Part shown: positions 24,864-33,865 of the stretch, in pieces
Layout of the letters: every line of letters begins with the position of its first letter
Numbering within the stretch: position 1 is the stretch's first letter
From: Streptomyces sp. LHD-70
GTDB lineage: Bacteria > Actinomycetota > Actinomycetes > Streptomycetales > Streptomycetaceae
DNA length: 64,000 nucleotides
Direction of reading: 5' to 3'
NCBI RefSeq assembly: GCF_031157275.1
Contig: NZ_JAVIFW010000001.1
Span: 682,001-746,000 of the forward strand
Made by a program: the position numbers and the translations under genes
The notes under the pieces: model-generated
Told to the model about the DNA's origin: nothing
Seen by the model: the letters and a program-made list of their open reading frames with translations, nothing else
Database searches by the model: none

Positions 24864-25625
24864 GTGTCGGACCCGATGCGCCCCCGCGCTTCTCTCCGTA
24901 CCGCCGTGGTCTGGGAGGTCCTGAAGGACGCCCTGGACCGTCAGGCCAAGGCGACGGGACGGGAATCGCTCGACGTCCTGGACACCGGCGGCGGCAGTGG
25001 CAACTTCGCGGTGCCCGTGGCCCGCCTCGGACACCGCGTCACCGTCGTCGACCCCAGCCCCAACGCCCTGTTCGCCCTGGAGCGCAGGGCCGCCGAGGCC
25101 GGGGTCGCCGACCACGTCCGCGGCGTCCAGGGCGACGCGCACGGCCTGTTCGACGTCGTCGGCCGCGGCGACTACGACGTGGTGCTCTGCCACGGCGTCC
25201 TGGAGTACGTGGACGACGCGGCCGAGGGCGTGCGCAACGTCGTCGGCGCCCTGCGCGAGACCGGCACGCTCAGCCTGCTCGCCGCGGGCCTCGGCGGCGC
25301 TGTGCTCGCCAGGGCCCTCGCAGGCCACTTCACGGAGGCCCGCGAAGCGCTCACCGACCCGGACGGCCGCTGGGGCGAGGGCGACCCCGTGCCGCGCCGC
25401 TTCACCGCCGAGCAGCTCACCGGCCTCGTCACTGACTGCGGCCTGCGCATCGGCGCGGTGCACGGCGTGCGGGTCTTCGCGGACCTCGTCCCGGGCGTCC
25501 TCGTCGACACCGAGCCGGGGGCGCTCGACGCCCTGCTGAAGCTCGAGGCCGCCGCCGCCGAACAGCCCGCGTTCCATTCGGTCGCCACTCAGCTTCACGT
25601 ACTGGCCGAGAAGGGCGCCGCATAG
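24864..25625 (+). CDS. Class I SAM-dependent methyltransferase
   Basis: A 253-residue methyltransferase. Motif I is VLDTGGGSGNFAVPVA (about 38-53), the acidic residue of motif II is VTVVDPSP, and CHGVLEYVDDA fits motif IV. It resembles the SmtA/CmoA-like group that includes tRNA-modifying enzymes, but the substrate cannot be told from sequence. GTG 24864 follows GAGGAG with good spacing; the upstream extension to 24786 is less likely. The C-terminal end HVLAEKGAA is typical of the Streptomyces versions near dcw. Confidence 0.85.
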   Translation: MSDPMRPRASLRTAVVWEVLKDALDRQAKATGRESLDVLDTGGGSGNFAVPVARLGHRVTVVDPSPNALFALERRAAEAGVADHVRGVQGDAHGLFDVVGRGDYDVVLCHGVLEYVDDAAEGVRNVVGALRETGTLSLLAAGLGGAVLARALAGHFTEAREALTDPDGRWGEGDPVPRRFTAEQLTGLVTDCGLRIGAVHGVRVFADLVPGVLVDTEPGALDALLKLEAAAAEQPAFHSVATQLHVLAEKGAA

Positions 25626-25726
25626 CATCGCCGGATTTCGGCGCCGCGTTTTCGGCTCGCGTTTTCGCCGCCGGACCTCGGTGCCGGAGCGAGGCGTCGG
25701 CCCGCCCGGTGGTGCCCACTGTCCGT

Positions 25727-25779
25727 GTGCGGCCTCCCCGGAACGCGAACTGCGGCGCTGATCAGCACCGCAGCCGCAC
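25727..25779. promoter_or_regulatory. Nested palindrome/hairpin upstream of DUF3040
   Basis: An outer pair GTGCGGC/GCCGCAC (25727-25733 with 25773-25779) encloses a 24-bp palindrome CTGCGG-C-GCTGATCAGC-A-CCGCAG (25750-25773). The 386-bp gap between methyltransferase and DUF3040 has no other gene. It may terminate the methyltransferase message or be an operator. Confidence 0.5.
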
Positions 25780-26011
25780 ATGGAGTACGCCACAGGGCCC
25801 CCGGTCGGGCGCTTCGCCCCGTATGATCGAGGGACACCGTCCGGCATGACGGATCGGCCGCTGGGGAATGCACGTTTCAGCATGGCCGGACCTCCATGAC
25901 GGGCCCGGAAGGCGAATTGGCGTAGAGGGGCGGGTTTCACGGGGGCGATTCCCTGCCTATCCTGAAGGGGACCCCCGGTCGCCCCGGCGACTGCACGATG
26001 AGGAGGACTCC

Positions 26012-26413
26012 GTGCCGCTCTCGGAGCACGAGCAGCGAATGCTCGAGCAAATGGAGCGAGCGCTGTACGCCGAAGATCCCAAGTTCGCGACAGCGCTTGA
26101 GGGAAGCGGGCTGCGTACACACACCCGTCGACGGGTCTACCAGGCAGTTGCCGGCTTCCTGGTGGGTATCGCGCTCCTCATGACCGGCATGGTCGCGCAG
26201 CAGATCTGGATCAGCGTCGTGGGCTTCCTCGTGATGCTCGGCTGCGCCGTTCTCGCTGTGACCGGATGGCGCAAGGCACCCAAGCCGGGGGAGCAGGCTG
26301 CTCCCGGTGCGGCACCTGGTCAGACCACTCGCCGTCAGGGCAAACAGCGCCGCTCGATGATGGACCGGATCGAGCAGCGATGGCAGCGTCGTCGAGACGA
26401 AGAAGGCCGCTGA
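26012..26413 (+). CDS. DUF3040 membrane protein
   Basis: A 133-residue protein of the actinobacterial DUF3040 family. The conserved N-terminal PLSEHEQRMLEQMERALYAEDPKFA is followed by two membrane segments (about 42-62 and 65-85) and a basic C-terminal tail ending RIEQRWQRRRDEEGR. Function is unknown; it is found near division genes in many actinomycetes. The GTG at 26012 follows GAGGAGG at the right distance and begins exactly at the family start, so the longer upstream frame is rejected. Confidence 0.88.
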   Translation: MPLSEHEQRMLEQMERALYAEDPKFATALEGSGLRTHTRRRVYQAVAGFLVGIALLMTGMVAQQIWISVVGFLVMLGCAVLAVTGWRKAPKPGEQAAPGAAPGQTTRRQGKQRRSMMDRIEQRWQRRRDEEGR

Positions 26414-26452
26414 GCGAGGAAGGCCGCTGAGCGAAGTAGGCCGCTGAGCCGC
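26402..26452. repeat. 17-bp tandem repeat (3 units) over the DUF3040 stop
   Basis: AAGGCCGCTGAGCGAGG at 26402-26418, a one-base variant at 26419-26435, and a third diverged unit at 26436-26452. The first unit contains the DUF3040 TGA, so the stop context is triplicated. Confidence 0.8.
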
Positions 26453-26467
26453 GCCGACTCGGCGGCT

Positions 26468-26492
26468 CGCCGTGTCCGTCGTACGGACACGG
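26468..26492 (+). terminator. Hairpin after DUF3040
   Basis: An 11-bp perfect stem (26468-26478 with 26482-26492) with a CGT loop. It is the first of two hairpins between DUF3040 and the convergent transglutaminase gene. Confidence 0.55.
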
Positions 26493-26518
26493 CACACAGA
26501 GACATACCGGTTCGGCAG

Positions 26519-26550
26519 AGGGGTGCACGCCTTGCGCGTGCACCCCTTTC
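26519..26550 (+). terminator. Second hairpin after DUF3040
   Basis: A 12-bp perfect stem AGGGGTGCACGC/GCGTGCACCCCT (26519-26530 with 26536-26547), followed by TTC. It probably ends the DUF3040 transcript. The rest of the gap to 26705 has only low-complexity CCCGAGG repeats. Confidence 0.65.
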
Positions 26551-26705
26551 GCATGTCCGGCTCGTATGGACTGGCGGGTGCGAAGTGCGTACGGCCTGAA
26601 GGCGCTGCGTTCGTACGGCCCGAGGCCCGAGGCCCGAGGCTGCGGCCTGAGGGCGCGGGGCCGCCCCGAAAGCAGGCCCCGCCCCCGCCCCGCCTCCCTT
26701 CCCGA

Positions 26706-29159
26706 TCAGCCCTGCTGCCGACCCGGCTGACCCGGCCGACCCGGTCGGCGCACTGCCGCGGACCAGCGGTCCAGTCGGCTCTCGCCCCGGCCGTTCACCA
26801 GCAGGCGCCGGGTCAGCGCCCGCCGACGGGCCGAGAACGCCCAGGCCACGCGGGCAGCCGAGCGCGGGGCAAGGAGCGCCCGGAGCCGACTGGCCCGGCT
26901 CAGGCCCGTACGGAGACCGGCCCGCAGCCGCTGCACGTCCTCCGCCAGGCCCGTCGCCGGACGCGGATGCGGCGCGTACAGCACCTGCTCCACCGCCGCG
27001 GCCAGCCGATGGACCGCTGCCGCGGGCTCCGCCTCCAGATGCCCGACGCGGACGATGCGCTCCGCCGCCTTCCGGGGCGTCAGCGACTCGTCCGGCAGGA
27101 TGCCGTAGTCCCAGGCCAGGTCGGTGACCTCACTCCAGACCGCCAGGGTCCGCGCCGCCGCATCCTCCGTACGCCCGCCTGTGCCGAGTCGCACCGCACG
27201 CACCCGAGTCCGCCACAGCCACGGCAGCAGCGGCAGCGCCAGGACGAGCAGCGCCCCGAGAACCACCGCCAGGACCGTCCAGAGGGGCGGGCCGTCGTCA
27301 CCGCCGCCCGCGCCGCCCTGGGCCTGCGTCGCCCCGCACTCGCCGAGCCGCTGCTGGTCCCGGGCGCAGCTCTCCGACGGCGAGGCCGACGGGTCCTCAG
27401 ACGGGGTGGCCGACGCCGAGGGCGCAGGCGCCGCGCTGCCGCTGGCCTCCGGGGCGGCAACGTCCTGCCGGGTGTACTCCGGTGTGGAGCCACGCGTCGG
27501 CGTCGGCTCGAAACGGGTCCAGCCGACCCCCTCGAAGTACAGCTCGGGCCAGGCGTGCGCATCGCGCAGGCCGACCGACATCGTGCCGTCGGACTGCGGA
27601 GCGCCCGGCGTGAATCCCACGGCCACCCGCGCCGGTATACCGAGCGTGCGGGCCATGGCCGCCATCGAGAAGGAGAAGTGGACGCAGAAGCCCTCCTTCT
27701 GCTTCAGGAACCGGCTGATCGCCGCCGCCCCGCTGCCCGCCTGCACCTCCGTGTCGTACGTGAAGCCGCCCTCGGACGTGAACCAGTCCTGCAGCTTCAC
27801 CGCGCGCTCGTAGTCGTTCGACGCGCCCCGCGTCACCCTGCGCGCCGTCGCATGGACGTCCGCGGGCAGCGAGTCCGGTACGGAGGTGAACTCGCGCGCG
27901 AGCGTCGCGTCCGGCGGCGGGGCCTCGGCCAGCTGGTCGGCCGTGGGCTGGACGACGAGGCTCTTCACCTCGTACTGCCTGCCGCCGGTGTGCTGGCCGC
28001 GGTCGCCGACGAGCGTGCGGCCCACCGGCTCGAACCGCCAGCGGCCCTCGATGCTGACCTGCGTCGCCGGGAAGGGCATCGGCAGCCAGTTCTGCTTGTA
28101 CCAGTCGGCCGCCGAGATGTTCGTCTGCACCTCGGTCGTGCTCACCTCGGAGCTCAGGCCGCCCGGCACCGGGAGGCGGCTGGGCACGTCCGTGATGGCG
28201 CGCTCGGCGGGCTTCCAGGACGTGCCGTCGAACTGGTCGAGGGCCACGATCCGCAGATACATGTCCTGCGTCTGCTCGGAGTTCGTGCGGTACGAGATGA
28301 CCTCGCGGTCGTTCGGCTGGTTCAGGCTGTTCTGCAGCGAGACCAGGGGGTTCACCGCGGAGATCGTGCCGCCGCCGGGGCCCGTGCCGCCACCGCCGCC
28401 CGCCGGGTCGAACAGGCCGCCGTCCAGGGCGGGCAGGGCCGCGGGCACCACCAGGGCGATGCCGAGCGCGACCACGCCGATGCGCCGCCCCGTACGGACC
28501 GGGGCCACCGGGCCCGTGCCGCTGGGCTCCAGGCCCGAAGAGAGCCCGCTCGGTCTGCGGGCCGCGCCGCCGAACACCCGCCCCCAACGGGACAGCCGGT
28601 CACGCCCCTCCGCCAGGAGCAGCAGCAGATAGCCCGCGGCGGCCAGGACGAACCAGACCCAGCCCGCGCCGCCGTCGGAGAGCCCCGCCGCGACCGAGTA
28701 CAGCGCGAGCAGCGGCAGTCCGGCCGGGGCAGCGCTGCGGAACGTCACCGCCAGCGCGTCCACCGCGAGGCCGATCACAAGGACCCCGCCGACCAGCATC
28801 AGCCGGATGCCGTCGGAGAGCGGCGCCGGGATCGCGTACTGCCCCACGTCCTGGGCGCCGGCCTGCAGCAGCGCGGCGAAGCGGTCGAAGGCGTCGGGGC
28901 CCGGCAGGAACCCGGCGATCGCCTGGCCGCTGACGAAGACCACCGTGAGCAGCAGCAACGTCACCACGGCCTGGGCGAGCACGGTCAGCGGCCGGGCCAG
29001 CGGCACCCGGCGGGCGAGCGCGCCCGTGCCCGACTGCAGGGCGAGCAGGACGGCCGCCTGCAGGAACCAGTTGATCGAGATGACCAGAGGCAGCAGCGCA
29101 CAGGCCGCGAGCAGCGTGGCCGCCGTGGCACACAGGGCGAGCCGCGTGCGTCCGCTCAT
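26706..29159 (-). CDS. TgpA-type membrane transglutaminase-like protein
   Basis: An 817-residue DUF3488/TgpA protein. About six membrane segments in the first 230 residues are followed by an extracellular transglutaminase-like domain and one more membrane segment near 640. The catalytic Cys lies in KEGFCVHFSFSMA (about 490) and the His in RDAHAWPELYF (about 535). It is the last of three genes MoxR-DUF58-TgpA, a common bacterial cassette thought to link a MoxR chaperone ATPase with a VWA-like protein and an outer-facing protease or crosslinking domain. ATG follows GGGAGG. A DNA duplication separates it from DUF58, so the usual start/stop overlap is lost. Confidence 0.9.
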   Translation of the reverse strand: MSGRTRLALCATAATLLAACALLPLVISINWFLQAAVLLALQSGTGALARRVPLARPLTVLAQAVVTLLLLTVVFVSGQAIAGFLPGPDAFDRFAALLQAGAQDVGQYAIPAPLSDGIRLMLVGGVLVIGLAVDALAVTFRSAAPAGLPLLALYSVAAGLSDGGAGWVWFVLAAAGYLLLLLAEGRDRLSRWGRVFGGAARRPSGLSSGLEPSGTGPVAPVRTGRRIGVVALGIALVVPAALPALDGGLFDPAGGGGGTGPGGGTISAVNPLVSLQNSLNQPNDREVISYRTNSEQTQDMYLRIVALDQFDGTSWKPAERAITDVPSRLPVPGGLSSEVSTTEVQTNISAADWYKQNWLPMPFPATQVSIEGRWRFEPVGRTLVGDRGQHTGGRQYEVKSLVVQPTADQLAEAPPPDATLAREFTSVPDSLPADVHATARRVTRGASNDYERAVKLQDWFTSEGGFTYDTEVQAGSGAAAISRFLKQKEGFCVHFSFSMAAMARTLGIPARVAVGFTPGAPQSDGTMSVGLRDAHAWPELYFEGVGWTRFEPTPTRGSTPEYTRQDVAAPEASGSAAPAPSASATPSEDPSASPSESCARDQQRLGECGATQAQGGAGGGDDGPPLWTVLAVVLGALLVLALPLLPWLWRTRVRAVRLGTGGRTEDAAARTLAVWSEVTDLAWDYGILPDESLTPRKAAERIVRVGHLEAEPAAAVHRLAAAVEQVLYAPHPRPATGLAEDVQRLRAGLRTGLSRASRLRALLAPRSAARVAWAFSARRRALTRRLLVNGRGESRLDRWSAAVRRPGRPGQPGRQQG

Positions 29160-29433
29160 GACCAGCCTCCCGTCGTCGTGTCGGTGGTGGGGGCGGTGCC
29201 TGCGCTGGTGCGGTGGTGGTCTGCTTCCCGCCGGAGCTGGGGCAGGTACGCGTGGGGTGGCAGGCCGACGGCTGTCGCGTGCGGTTGCCGGGTGCGGGCC
29301 TCGCAGGCATGCGGGAGGCGGCGGGTGCGTCCGCTCATGACCAGCCTCCCGTCGTCGTGCCGGTGGTGGGGGCGGTGCCTGAGCTGGTGCGGTGGTGGTC
29401 TGCTTCTCGCCAGAGTTGGGGCAGGTCCGCGCC
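29146..29433. repeat. 179-bp-period tandem duplication at the DUF58/TgpA junction
   Basis: About 108 bp at 29146-29254 recurs at 29325-29433 with roughly 93% identity. Each copy carries the last codons of DUF58 (PTT-TTTGGWS then TGA) and the first codons of TgpA (ATGAGCGGACGCAC). DUF58 now ends in the copy at 29335, and TgpA starts in the copy at 29159. Between them lies a 60-codon relic that begins MSGRTR and ends TTTGGWS. The original junction was presumably a 4-bp ATGA overlap. Confidence 0.85.
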
Positions 29434-30717
29434 GGGGGGCACCCCGATGGCCGTCCAGCCCGCCTCGCGCAGTTGGCGCAGGCGCTCCTCGAACTGCTCT
29501 GACGGACCGCCGCCCGGCGCGCGTGTCCACGCCCGGCTGTCGAGGACGAAGGCGACGGCCGCGCCGCTGCGCTGCCGCATCCGGGCGGCCACGGCGGCCT
29601 GCGCCTCGTCCAGGTCGCCGAGGAAGGCGACGAGCAGGCCTTCGTTCCCGCTGCGCAGCACCTCGTACGCGCGCGCCAGGTCCGAGCTGTCCGAGTGGTC
29701 GACGACGGCGAGGGTGTCCATCATCAGCCCCGCGGCGTCGGCCGACTCCTGGCCGCCGCCCGCGAAGCCGTCGGGGCCCTCGCCCGGCACGGAAGCCCCG
29801 GTGTCGGTCAACAGGCGGACGCCATAGCCGCGTTCGAGCATGTGCACCACCGCCGAGGCCGCGCCCGAGACCGCCCACTCGAAGGCCGAGTCGGGTCCGG
29901 CGCCCTCGTGGGCCACGCGGCGGGTGTCGAGCAGCACCGTGCAGCGGGCGCGCTGCGGCTGCTCCTCGCGGCGCACCATCAACTCGCCGTACCGCGCGGT
30001 GGAGCGCCAATGGACGCGGCGCAGGTCGTCGCCGTACCGGTACCCGCGCGGGATCACGTCGTCCTCACCCGCCAGCGCGAGCGCGCGCTGGCGGCCGTCG
30101 CCGTACCCCGCGGCCTCGCCGGAGAGCCGGACCGGGGGCAGCGGGGTCACGCGCGGGATCACGGTCAGGGTGTCGTACGCACTGAAGGAGCGGGTCAGCT
30201 CGCACATGCCGAACGGGTCGGACAGGCGCAGCTGGAGCGGGCCGAGGGGATAGCGTCCGCGCAGGTCGGAGCGGACGCGGTAGGAGACCTCGCGGCGGCC
30301 GCCCGCCTCCACCCGGTCGAGCACGAACCGGGGCCGCGGGCCCAGCACATAGGGCACCCGGTCCTGCAGCATCAGCAGGCCGGTGGGCAGCCGCGACACA
30401 TTGTCCATCCGCAGGTGCACCCGGGACTCGGAGCCCGCGGGCACGCGCGCGGGGGAGAGGCGCCGGGACGCCGCGACGCGGTAGCGCGTGCGGTACAGCA
30501 CGAGCGTGCAGATCAGCGGCAGCACGGCGAGCAGCAGCCCGACACGCAGCAGGTCGCTCTGCCCGAGGACGTACGCACACCCGGCCGCGGCGATGCCCGC
30601 GGCGAGGAAGGAACGGCCTCGGGTGGTCAGCCCCGCGAACGCGGTGCGCAGACTGCCCCGGTCCTCGTCCGCGTCCGCCTGACCGGTCTGCGGCGGCGGC
30701 CCCCCGACCGCCATCAC
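29335..30717 (-). CDS. DUF58 domain protein
   Basis: A 460-residue protein. Two membrane segments near residues 33-75 precede a beta-rich region and the DUF58 core (GYRYGDDLRRVHWRSTAR near 240), with a VWA-like part (VLLDTRR, DTLAVVDHSD) after it. In this cassette it is the middle partner of a MoxR ATPase and a TgpA protein. The ATG overlaps the MoxR stop as ATGA. The C-terminal end SGTAPTTGTTTGGWS is repeated downstream by a tandem duplication. Confidence 0.88.
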   Translation of the reverse strand: MMAVGGPPPQTGQADADEDRGSLRTAFAGLTTRGRSFLAAGIAAAGCAYVLGQSDLLRVGLLLAVLPLICTLVLYRTRYRVAASRRLSPARVPAGSESRVHLRMDNVSRLPTGLLMLQDRVPYVLGPRPRFVLDRVEAGGRREVSYRVRSDLRGRYPLGPLQLRLSDPFGMCELTRSFSAYDTLTVIPRVTPLPPVRLSGEAAGYGDGRQRALALAGEDDVIPRGYRYGDDLRRVHWRSTARYGELMVRREEQPQRARCTVLLDTRRVAHEGAGPDSAFEWAVSGAASAVVHMLERGYGVRLLTDTGASVPGEGPDGFAGGGQESADAAGLMMDTLAVVDHSDSSDLARAYEVLRSGNEGLLVAFLGDLDEAQAAVAARMRQRSGAAVAFVLDSRAWTRAPGGGPSEQFEERLRQLREAGWTAIGVPPGADLPQLWREADHHRTSSGTAPTTGTTTGGWS

Positions 30718-31760
30718 AGCCTCCGGGCGCCGGGCGGCTGCTGGCCGTAGGCGTTGGCACCCGGCAGCCGGCCCGGGTACCCGGAGGACGGCGCGGGGGC
30801 GGCGGGCACCGGCGTGCGCTGCAGGATCTCCAGGACGACCTGCTCGGCCGTGCGCCGGTTCAGCTGAGCCTGGGCCGTGGGCAGCAGGCGGTGCGCGAGG
30901 ACGGGGACGGCGAGGGACTGGACGTCGTCCGGGAGCGCGTACTCCCGGCCGCTCAGGGCGGCGGCGGCCTTCGCGGCGCGCAGCAGGTGCAGCGTGGCGC
31001 GCGGCGATGCACCGAGGCGGAGGTCGGGGTGCGTGCGCGTCGCGGCGACCAGGTCGACGGCGTAGCGCCGCACCGGGTCGGCGACGTGCACAGCCCGCAC
31101 CGCCTCGATCAGCTTCACGATGTCGTGGGCGTGCGCCACCGGCTGGAGGTCGTCCAGGGGCGAGACCGCGCCGTGAATGTCCAGCATCTGCAGCTCGGCC
31201 TCGGGGCTCGGGTACCCGATGGAGACGCGGGCCATGAAGCGGTCCCGCTGGGCCTCGGGGAGCGGGTACGTGCCCTCCATCTCGACCGGGTTCTGCGTGG
31301 CGACGACCATGAACGGGTCGGGCAGCTCGTAGCTCTTCCCGTCGATCGTGACCTGGCGCTCCTCCATGGACTCCAGGAGCGCGGACTGGGTCTTGGGCGA
31401 GGCGCGGTTGATCTCGTCACCGATGACGATCTGCGCGAAGATCGCGCCCGGCTTGAACTCGAAGTCCCGCTCCTGCTGATCGAAGATCGACACCCCGGTG
31501 ATGTCCGAGGGCAGCAGGTCGGGCGTGAACTGGATGCGACGCACCGAGCAGTCGATGGACCGCGCGAGGGTCTTGGCGAGCATGGTCTTGCCCACGCCCG
31601 GGACGTCCTCGATCAACAGGTGCCCCTCGGCGAGGAGCACGGTCAGCGAGAGCCGTACGACCTCCGGCTTGCCCTCGATCACACTCTCCACCGACCTGCG
31701 GACCCGCTCCGCGGTGGTGGTCAGATCTGTGAGGCTCGCTCGATCTTCATAGGTCGTCAC
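30714..31760 (-). CDS. MoxR-family AAA+ ATPase
   Basis: A 348-residue AAA+ protein. Walker A EDVPGVGKT is at 51-59, Walker B VIGDEINRA at 112-120, sensor ATQNPVEMEGTYPLPEAQRDRF near 155-176 and an alpha-helical lid follows. MoxR ATPases act as chaperones that mature or activate partner proteins, here the overlapping DUF58 gene and the next gene TgpA. The Pro/Gly-rich last 25 residues look disordered. GTG after GAGGAGGG. It is divergent from the dcw cluster across 540 bp. Confidence 0.92.
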   Translation of the reverse strand: MTTYEDRASLTDLTTTAERVRRSVESVIEGKPEVVRLSLTVLLAEGHLLIEDVPGVGKTMLAKTLARSIDCSVRRIQFTPDLLPSDITGVSIFDQQERDFEFKPGAIFAQIVIGDEINRASPKTQSALLESMEERQVTIDGKSYELPDPFMVVATQNPVEMEGTYPLPEAQRDRFMARVSIGYPSPEAELQMLDIHGAVSPLDDLQPVAHAHDIVKLIEAVRAVHVADPVRRYAVDLVAATRTHPDLRLGASPRATLHLLRAAKAAAALSGREYALPDDVQSLAVPVLAHRLLPTAQAQLNRRTAEQVVLEILQRTPVPAAPAPSSGYPGRLPGANAYGQQPPGARRL

Positions 31761-32060
31761 CCGGCCCTCCTCGGCCCGTTCGCAAGGCCGGTGTCTCGGT
31801 GCGACACAGCCCTCCCCGAATCACGGCACCGTTCGCGAAAGCCTCCGCGGGATGCCACACCCGCATTCTTGTTGCCGTTACCGGGTCGTGTCACTCGGCT
31901 GTGGATAACTGGCGGCGATATGTCGGGGCTTGGGGCTTTTTGGGATATGAGTACGGCCGATTTCCCCTCGGGAGCAGGCCCGCGCGGGGCGCGTCCGTAC
32001 GGGTGAGAAGGCCCCCGGAGGGCTCTCGTACGACGCGCACAGCGCGCGCGTGGCCGGAGA

Positions 32061-32088
32061 TTGACCGCGGGACGGCGTGGACTAAAGT
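32061..32088 (+). promoter_or_regulatory. Principal promoter of the dcw cluster
   Basis: TTGACC (32061-32066), 16-bp spacer, TAAAGT (32083-32088): a good housekeeping-sigma match. The start would be near 32095, leaving a leader of about 205 bases before rsmH. The 540-bp gap 31761-32300 has no gene; no mraZ is present and no MraZ-type box was recognised. Confidence 0.65.
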
Positions 32089-32300
32089 GACGCGAAGCGG
32101 GAGGCGGAACACCCTCCCTGCTGGACTGGTTTCCCGGAGATTCCTTCCGAATTTCCCGCGCGCGGTGCGCACGTAAGGCTCGGCCTCCTCCCGCTCCCGG
32201 TCGGCTGACGCCCCTTCCCCGGCGCCAGGCGGGCCGTTCCCCTTCGAGCGGGCGGGGACCCGGCAGTGCGTGCGGCCGCCGCTCTACTTGAGAGGGTGCA

Positions 32301-33257
32301 TTGAGCGAGAGCCGACACGTCCCGGTGATGCTCCAGCGGTGCCTGGACCTGTTGGCCCCGGCCCTGACACAGCCCGGAGCCGTGGTCGTCGACTGCACGC
32401 TCGGCCTCGGCGGACACAGCGAGGCGCTCCTTCGCACCTTCCCCGAGGCCCGGCTCGTCGCGCTCGACCGGGACAAGGAGGCGCTGCGCCTGTCCGGTGA
32501 GCGGCTCGCGCCCTTCGGCGACCGGGCCACCCTGGTGCACGCGGTCTACGACGAACTCCCGGACGTACTGCGGCGCCTGGAGATCCCCGCCGTCCAGGGC
32601 GTCCTCTTCGACCTTGGCGTCTCCTCCATGCAACTCGACGAGGCGGACCGGGGGTTCGCGTACGCGCAGGACGCCCCGCTCGACATGCGCATGGACCAGA
32701 CGACCGGGATGAGCGCGGCCGAGGTGCTCAACACGTACCCGGCGGGCGAACTCGTGCGGATCCTGCGGGCGTACGGCGAGGAGAAGCAGGCCAAGAGGAT
32801 CGTCTCGGCCGTCGTGCGCGAGCGCGAGAAGGAGCCGTTCAGCAACAGCGCGCGGCTCGTCGAGCTCATCCGGGACGCGCTGCCGCAGGCCGCCAAGCGC
32901 ACCGGCGGCAACCCCGCGAAGCGCACGTTCCAGGCGCTGCGGATCGAGGTCAACGGTGAACTCTCCGTACTGGAAAGGGCGATCCCGGCGGCCGTGAAGG
33001 CGCTCGCGGTCGGGGGCCGGGTCGCCGTCCTCTCGTACCACTCGCTCGAGGACCGGCTCGTCAAGCAGGTGCTGGCGGCCGGTGCGGCCAACACCGCGCC
33101 GCCCGGACTGCCGGTCGTGCCCGAGCGCTACCAGCCGCGGCTCAAGCTGCTCACGCGCGGTGCCGAACTCCCCACCGAGGAAGAGGTGGCCGAGAACCGC
33201 AGGGCCGCGCCCGCGCGACTGCGCGGGGCGCAGCGCATCCGGGAGGACATCGCGTGA
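32301..33257 (+). CDS. rsmH: 16S rRNA (cytosine-1402-N4) methyltransferase
   Basis: A 318-residue MraW/RsmH enzyme that methylates C1402 of 16S rRNA using S-adenosylmethionine. SAM-binding [15 protein letters not shown] lies at about 29-43, followed by [18 protein letters not shown] near 104 and the C-terminal [14 protein letters not shown]. The TTG at 32301 follows GAGAGGG and gives the start [13 protein letters not shown] typical of the family. First gene of the dcw cluster; mraZ, which often precedes it, is absent. Confidence 0.95.
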   Translation: MSESRHVPVMLQRCLDLLAPALTQPGAVVVDCTLGLGGHSEALLRTFPEARLVALDRDKEALRLSGERLAPFGDRATLVHAVYDELPDVLRRLEIPAVQGVLFDLGVSSMQLDEADRGFAYAQDAPLDMRMDQTTGMSAAEVLNTYPAGELVRILRAYGEEKQAKRIVSAVVREREKEPFSNSARLVELIRDALPQAAKRTGGNPAKRTFQALRIEVNGELSVLERAIPAAVKALAVGGRVAVLSYHSLEDRLVKQVLAAGAANTAPPGLPVVPERYQPRLKLLTRGAELPTEEEVAENRRAAPARLRGAQRIREDIA

Positions 33258-33282
33258 CGCGGCGCGGTGGGGAGGGCTTCGC

Positions 33283-33861
33283 ATGAGCGCACGACCGCAG
33301 ATGCGGGGCAGGGCCGCACGGCTCGCCCGGCTGCTTCCCGCCGGGCCCGCCTCCGCGGCCCGCACGCCGTTCGTGCTGCTTGTCGTCGTGCTGCTCGGCG
33401 GCGGCCTGATCGCGCTGCTGCTGCTCAACTCCTCGCTCAACCAGGGGTCGTTCCGGCTCAGCAAGCTGAAGAAGGAGACCACCGAGCTGACCGACAGGCA
33501 GCAGGAACTCCAGCGCGAGGTCGACGGCTACTCCGCGCCGGGCAACCTGGAGCGGCGCGCCCGCGAGCTCGGCATGGTCCCCGGCGGCAACCCCGCCTTC
33601 CTCGACCCGAACGGAAAGATCCGCGGTACGACGGACCCGGCCACCGCCGAGCCCAAGCCGCCGCGTGCGGCCAACTCCGCGCCGCAGCCCGCCGGTTCGC
33701 CCGCAGGATCGCCTTCCGGTACGCCTTCCGGTGCGCCTTCCGTCCCGCCGAGCGGGAGCCCGTCCGCGGAGCCCTCCGGTGCGTCCGCCCCGAAGCCGTC
33801 GAGCCCCTCGCCCGCCGCGCGGACCGGGGCGGAGCCCACCCCTTCGACCACCGCAAGGTGA
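33283..33861 (+). CDS. ftsL: Cell division protein FtsL with long C-terminal tail
   Basis: A 192-residue bitopic membrane protein. The cytoplasmic Arg-rich N-terminus (1-27) leads into one membrane segment (about 28-48) and a short coiled coil (LSKLKKETTELTDRQQELQREV, about 58-79), the part that pairs with FtsB/DivIC and FtsQ. From about 115 on there is an unusual 75-residue Pro/Ser/Gly/Ala tail with PSG steps that lies outside the membrane. FtsL is usually about 100-120 residues, so the tail is extra. ATG after GGGAGGG, 25 bp from rsmH; it ends 4 bases before ftsI. Confidence 0.88.
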   Translation: MSARPQMRGRAARLARLLPAGPASAARTPFVLLVVVLLGGGLIALLLLNSSLNQGSFRLSKLKKETTELTDRQQELQREVDGYSAPGNLERRARELGMVPGGNPAFLDPNGKIRGTTDPATAEPKPPRAANSAPQPAGSPAGSPSGTPSGAPSVPPSGSPSAEPSGASAPKPSSPSPAARTGAEPTPSTTAR

Positions 33862-33865
33862 TGCC

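Noticed and set aside
29156..29338. 60-codon frame between DUF58 and TgpA as a small gene
   Set aside because: It is made entirely of duplicated ends of the two flanking genes, so it is better explained as a relic of the tandem duplication.
31900..31908. DnaA-box-like TTATCCACA (minus strand) upstream of the dcw cluster
   Set aside because: Only a single box was seen, with no AT-rich region or neighbouring dnaA/dnaN genes, so it is not an origin; a lone box can occur by chance.
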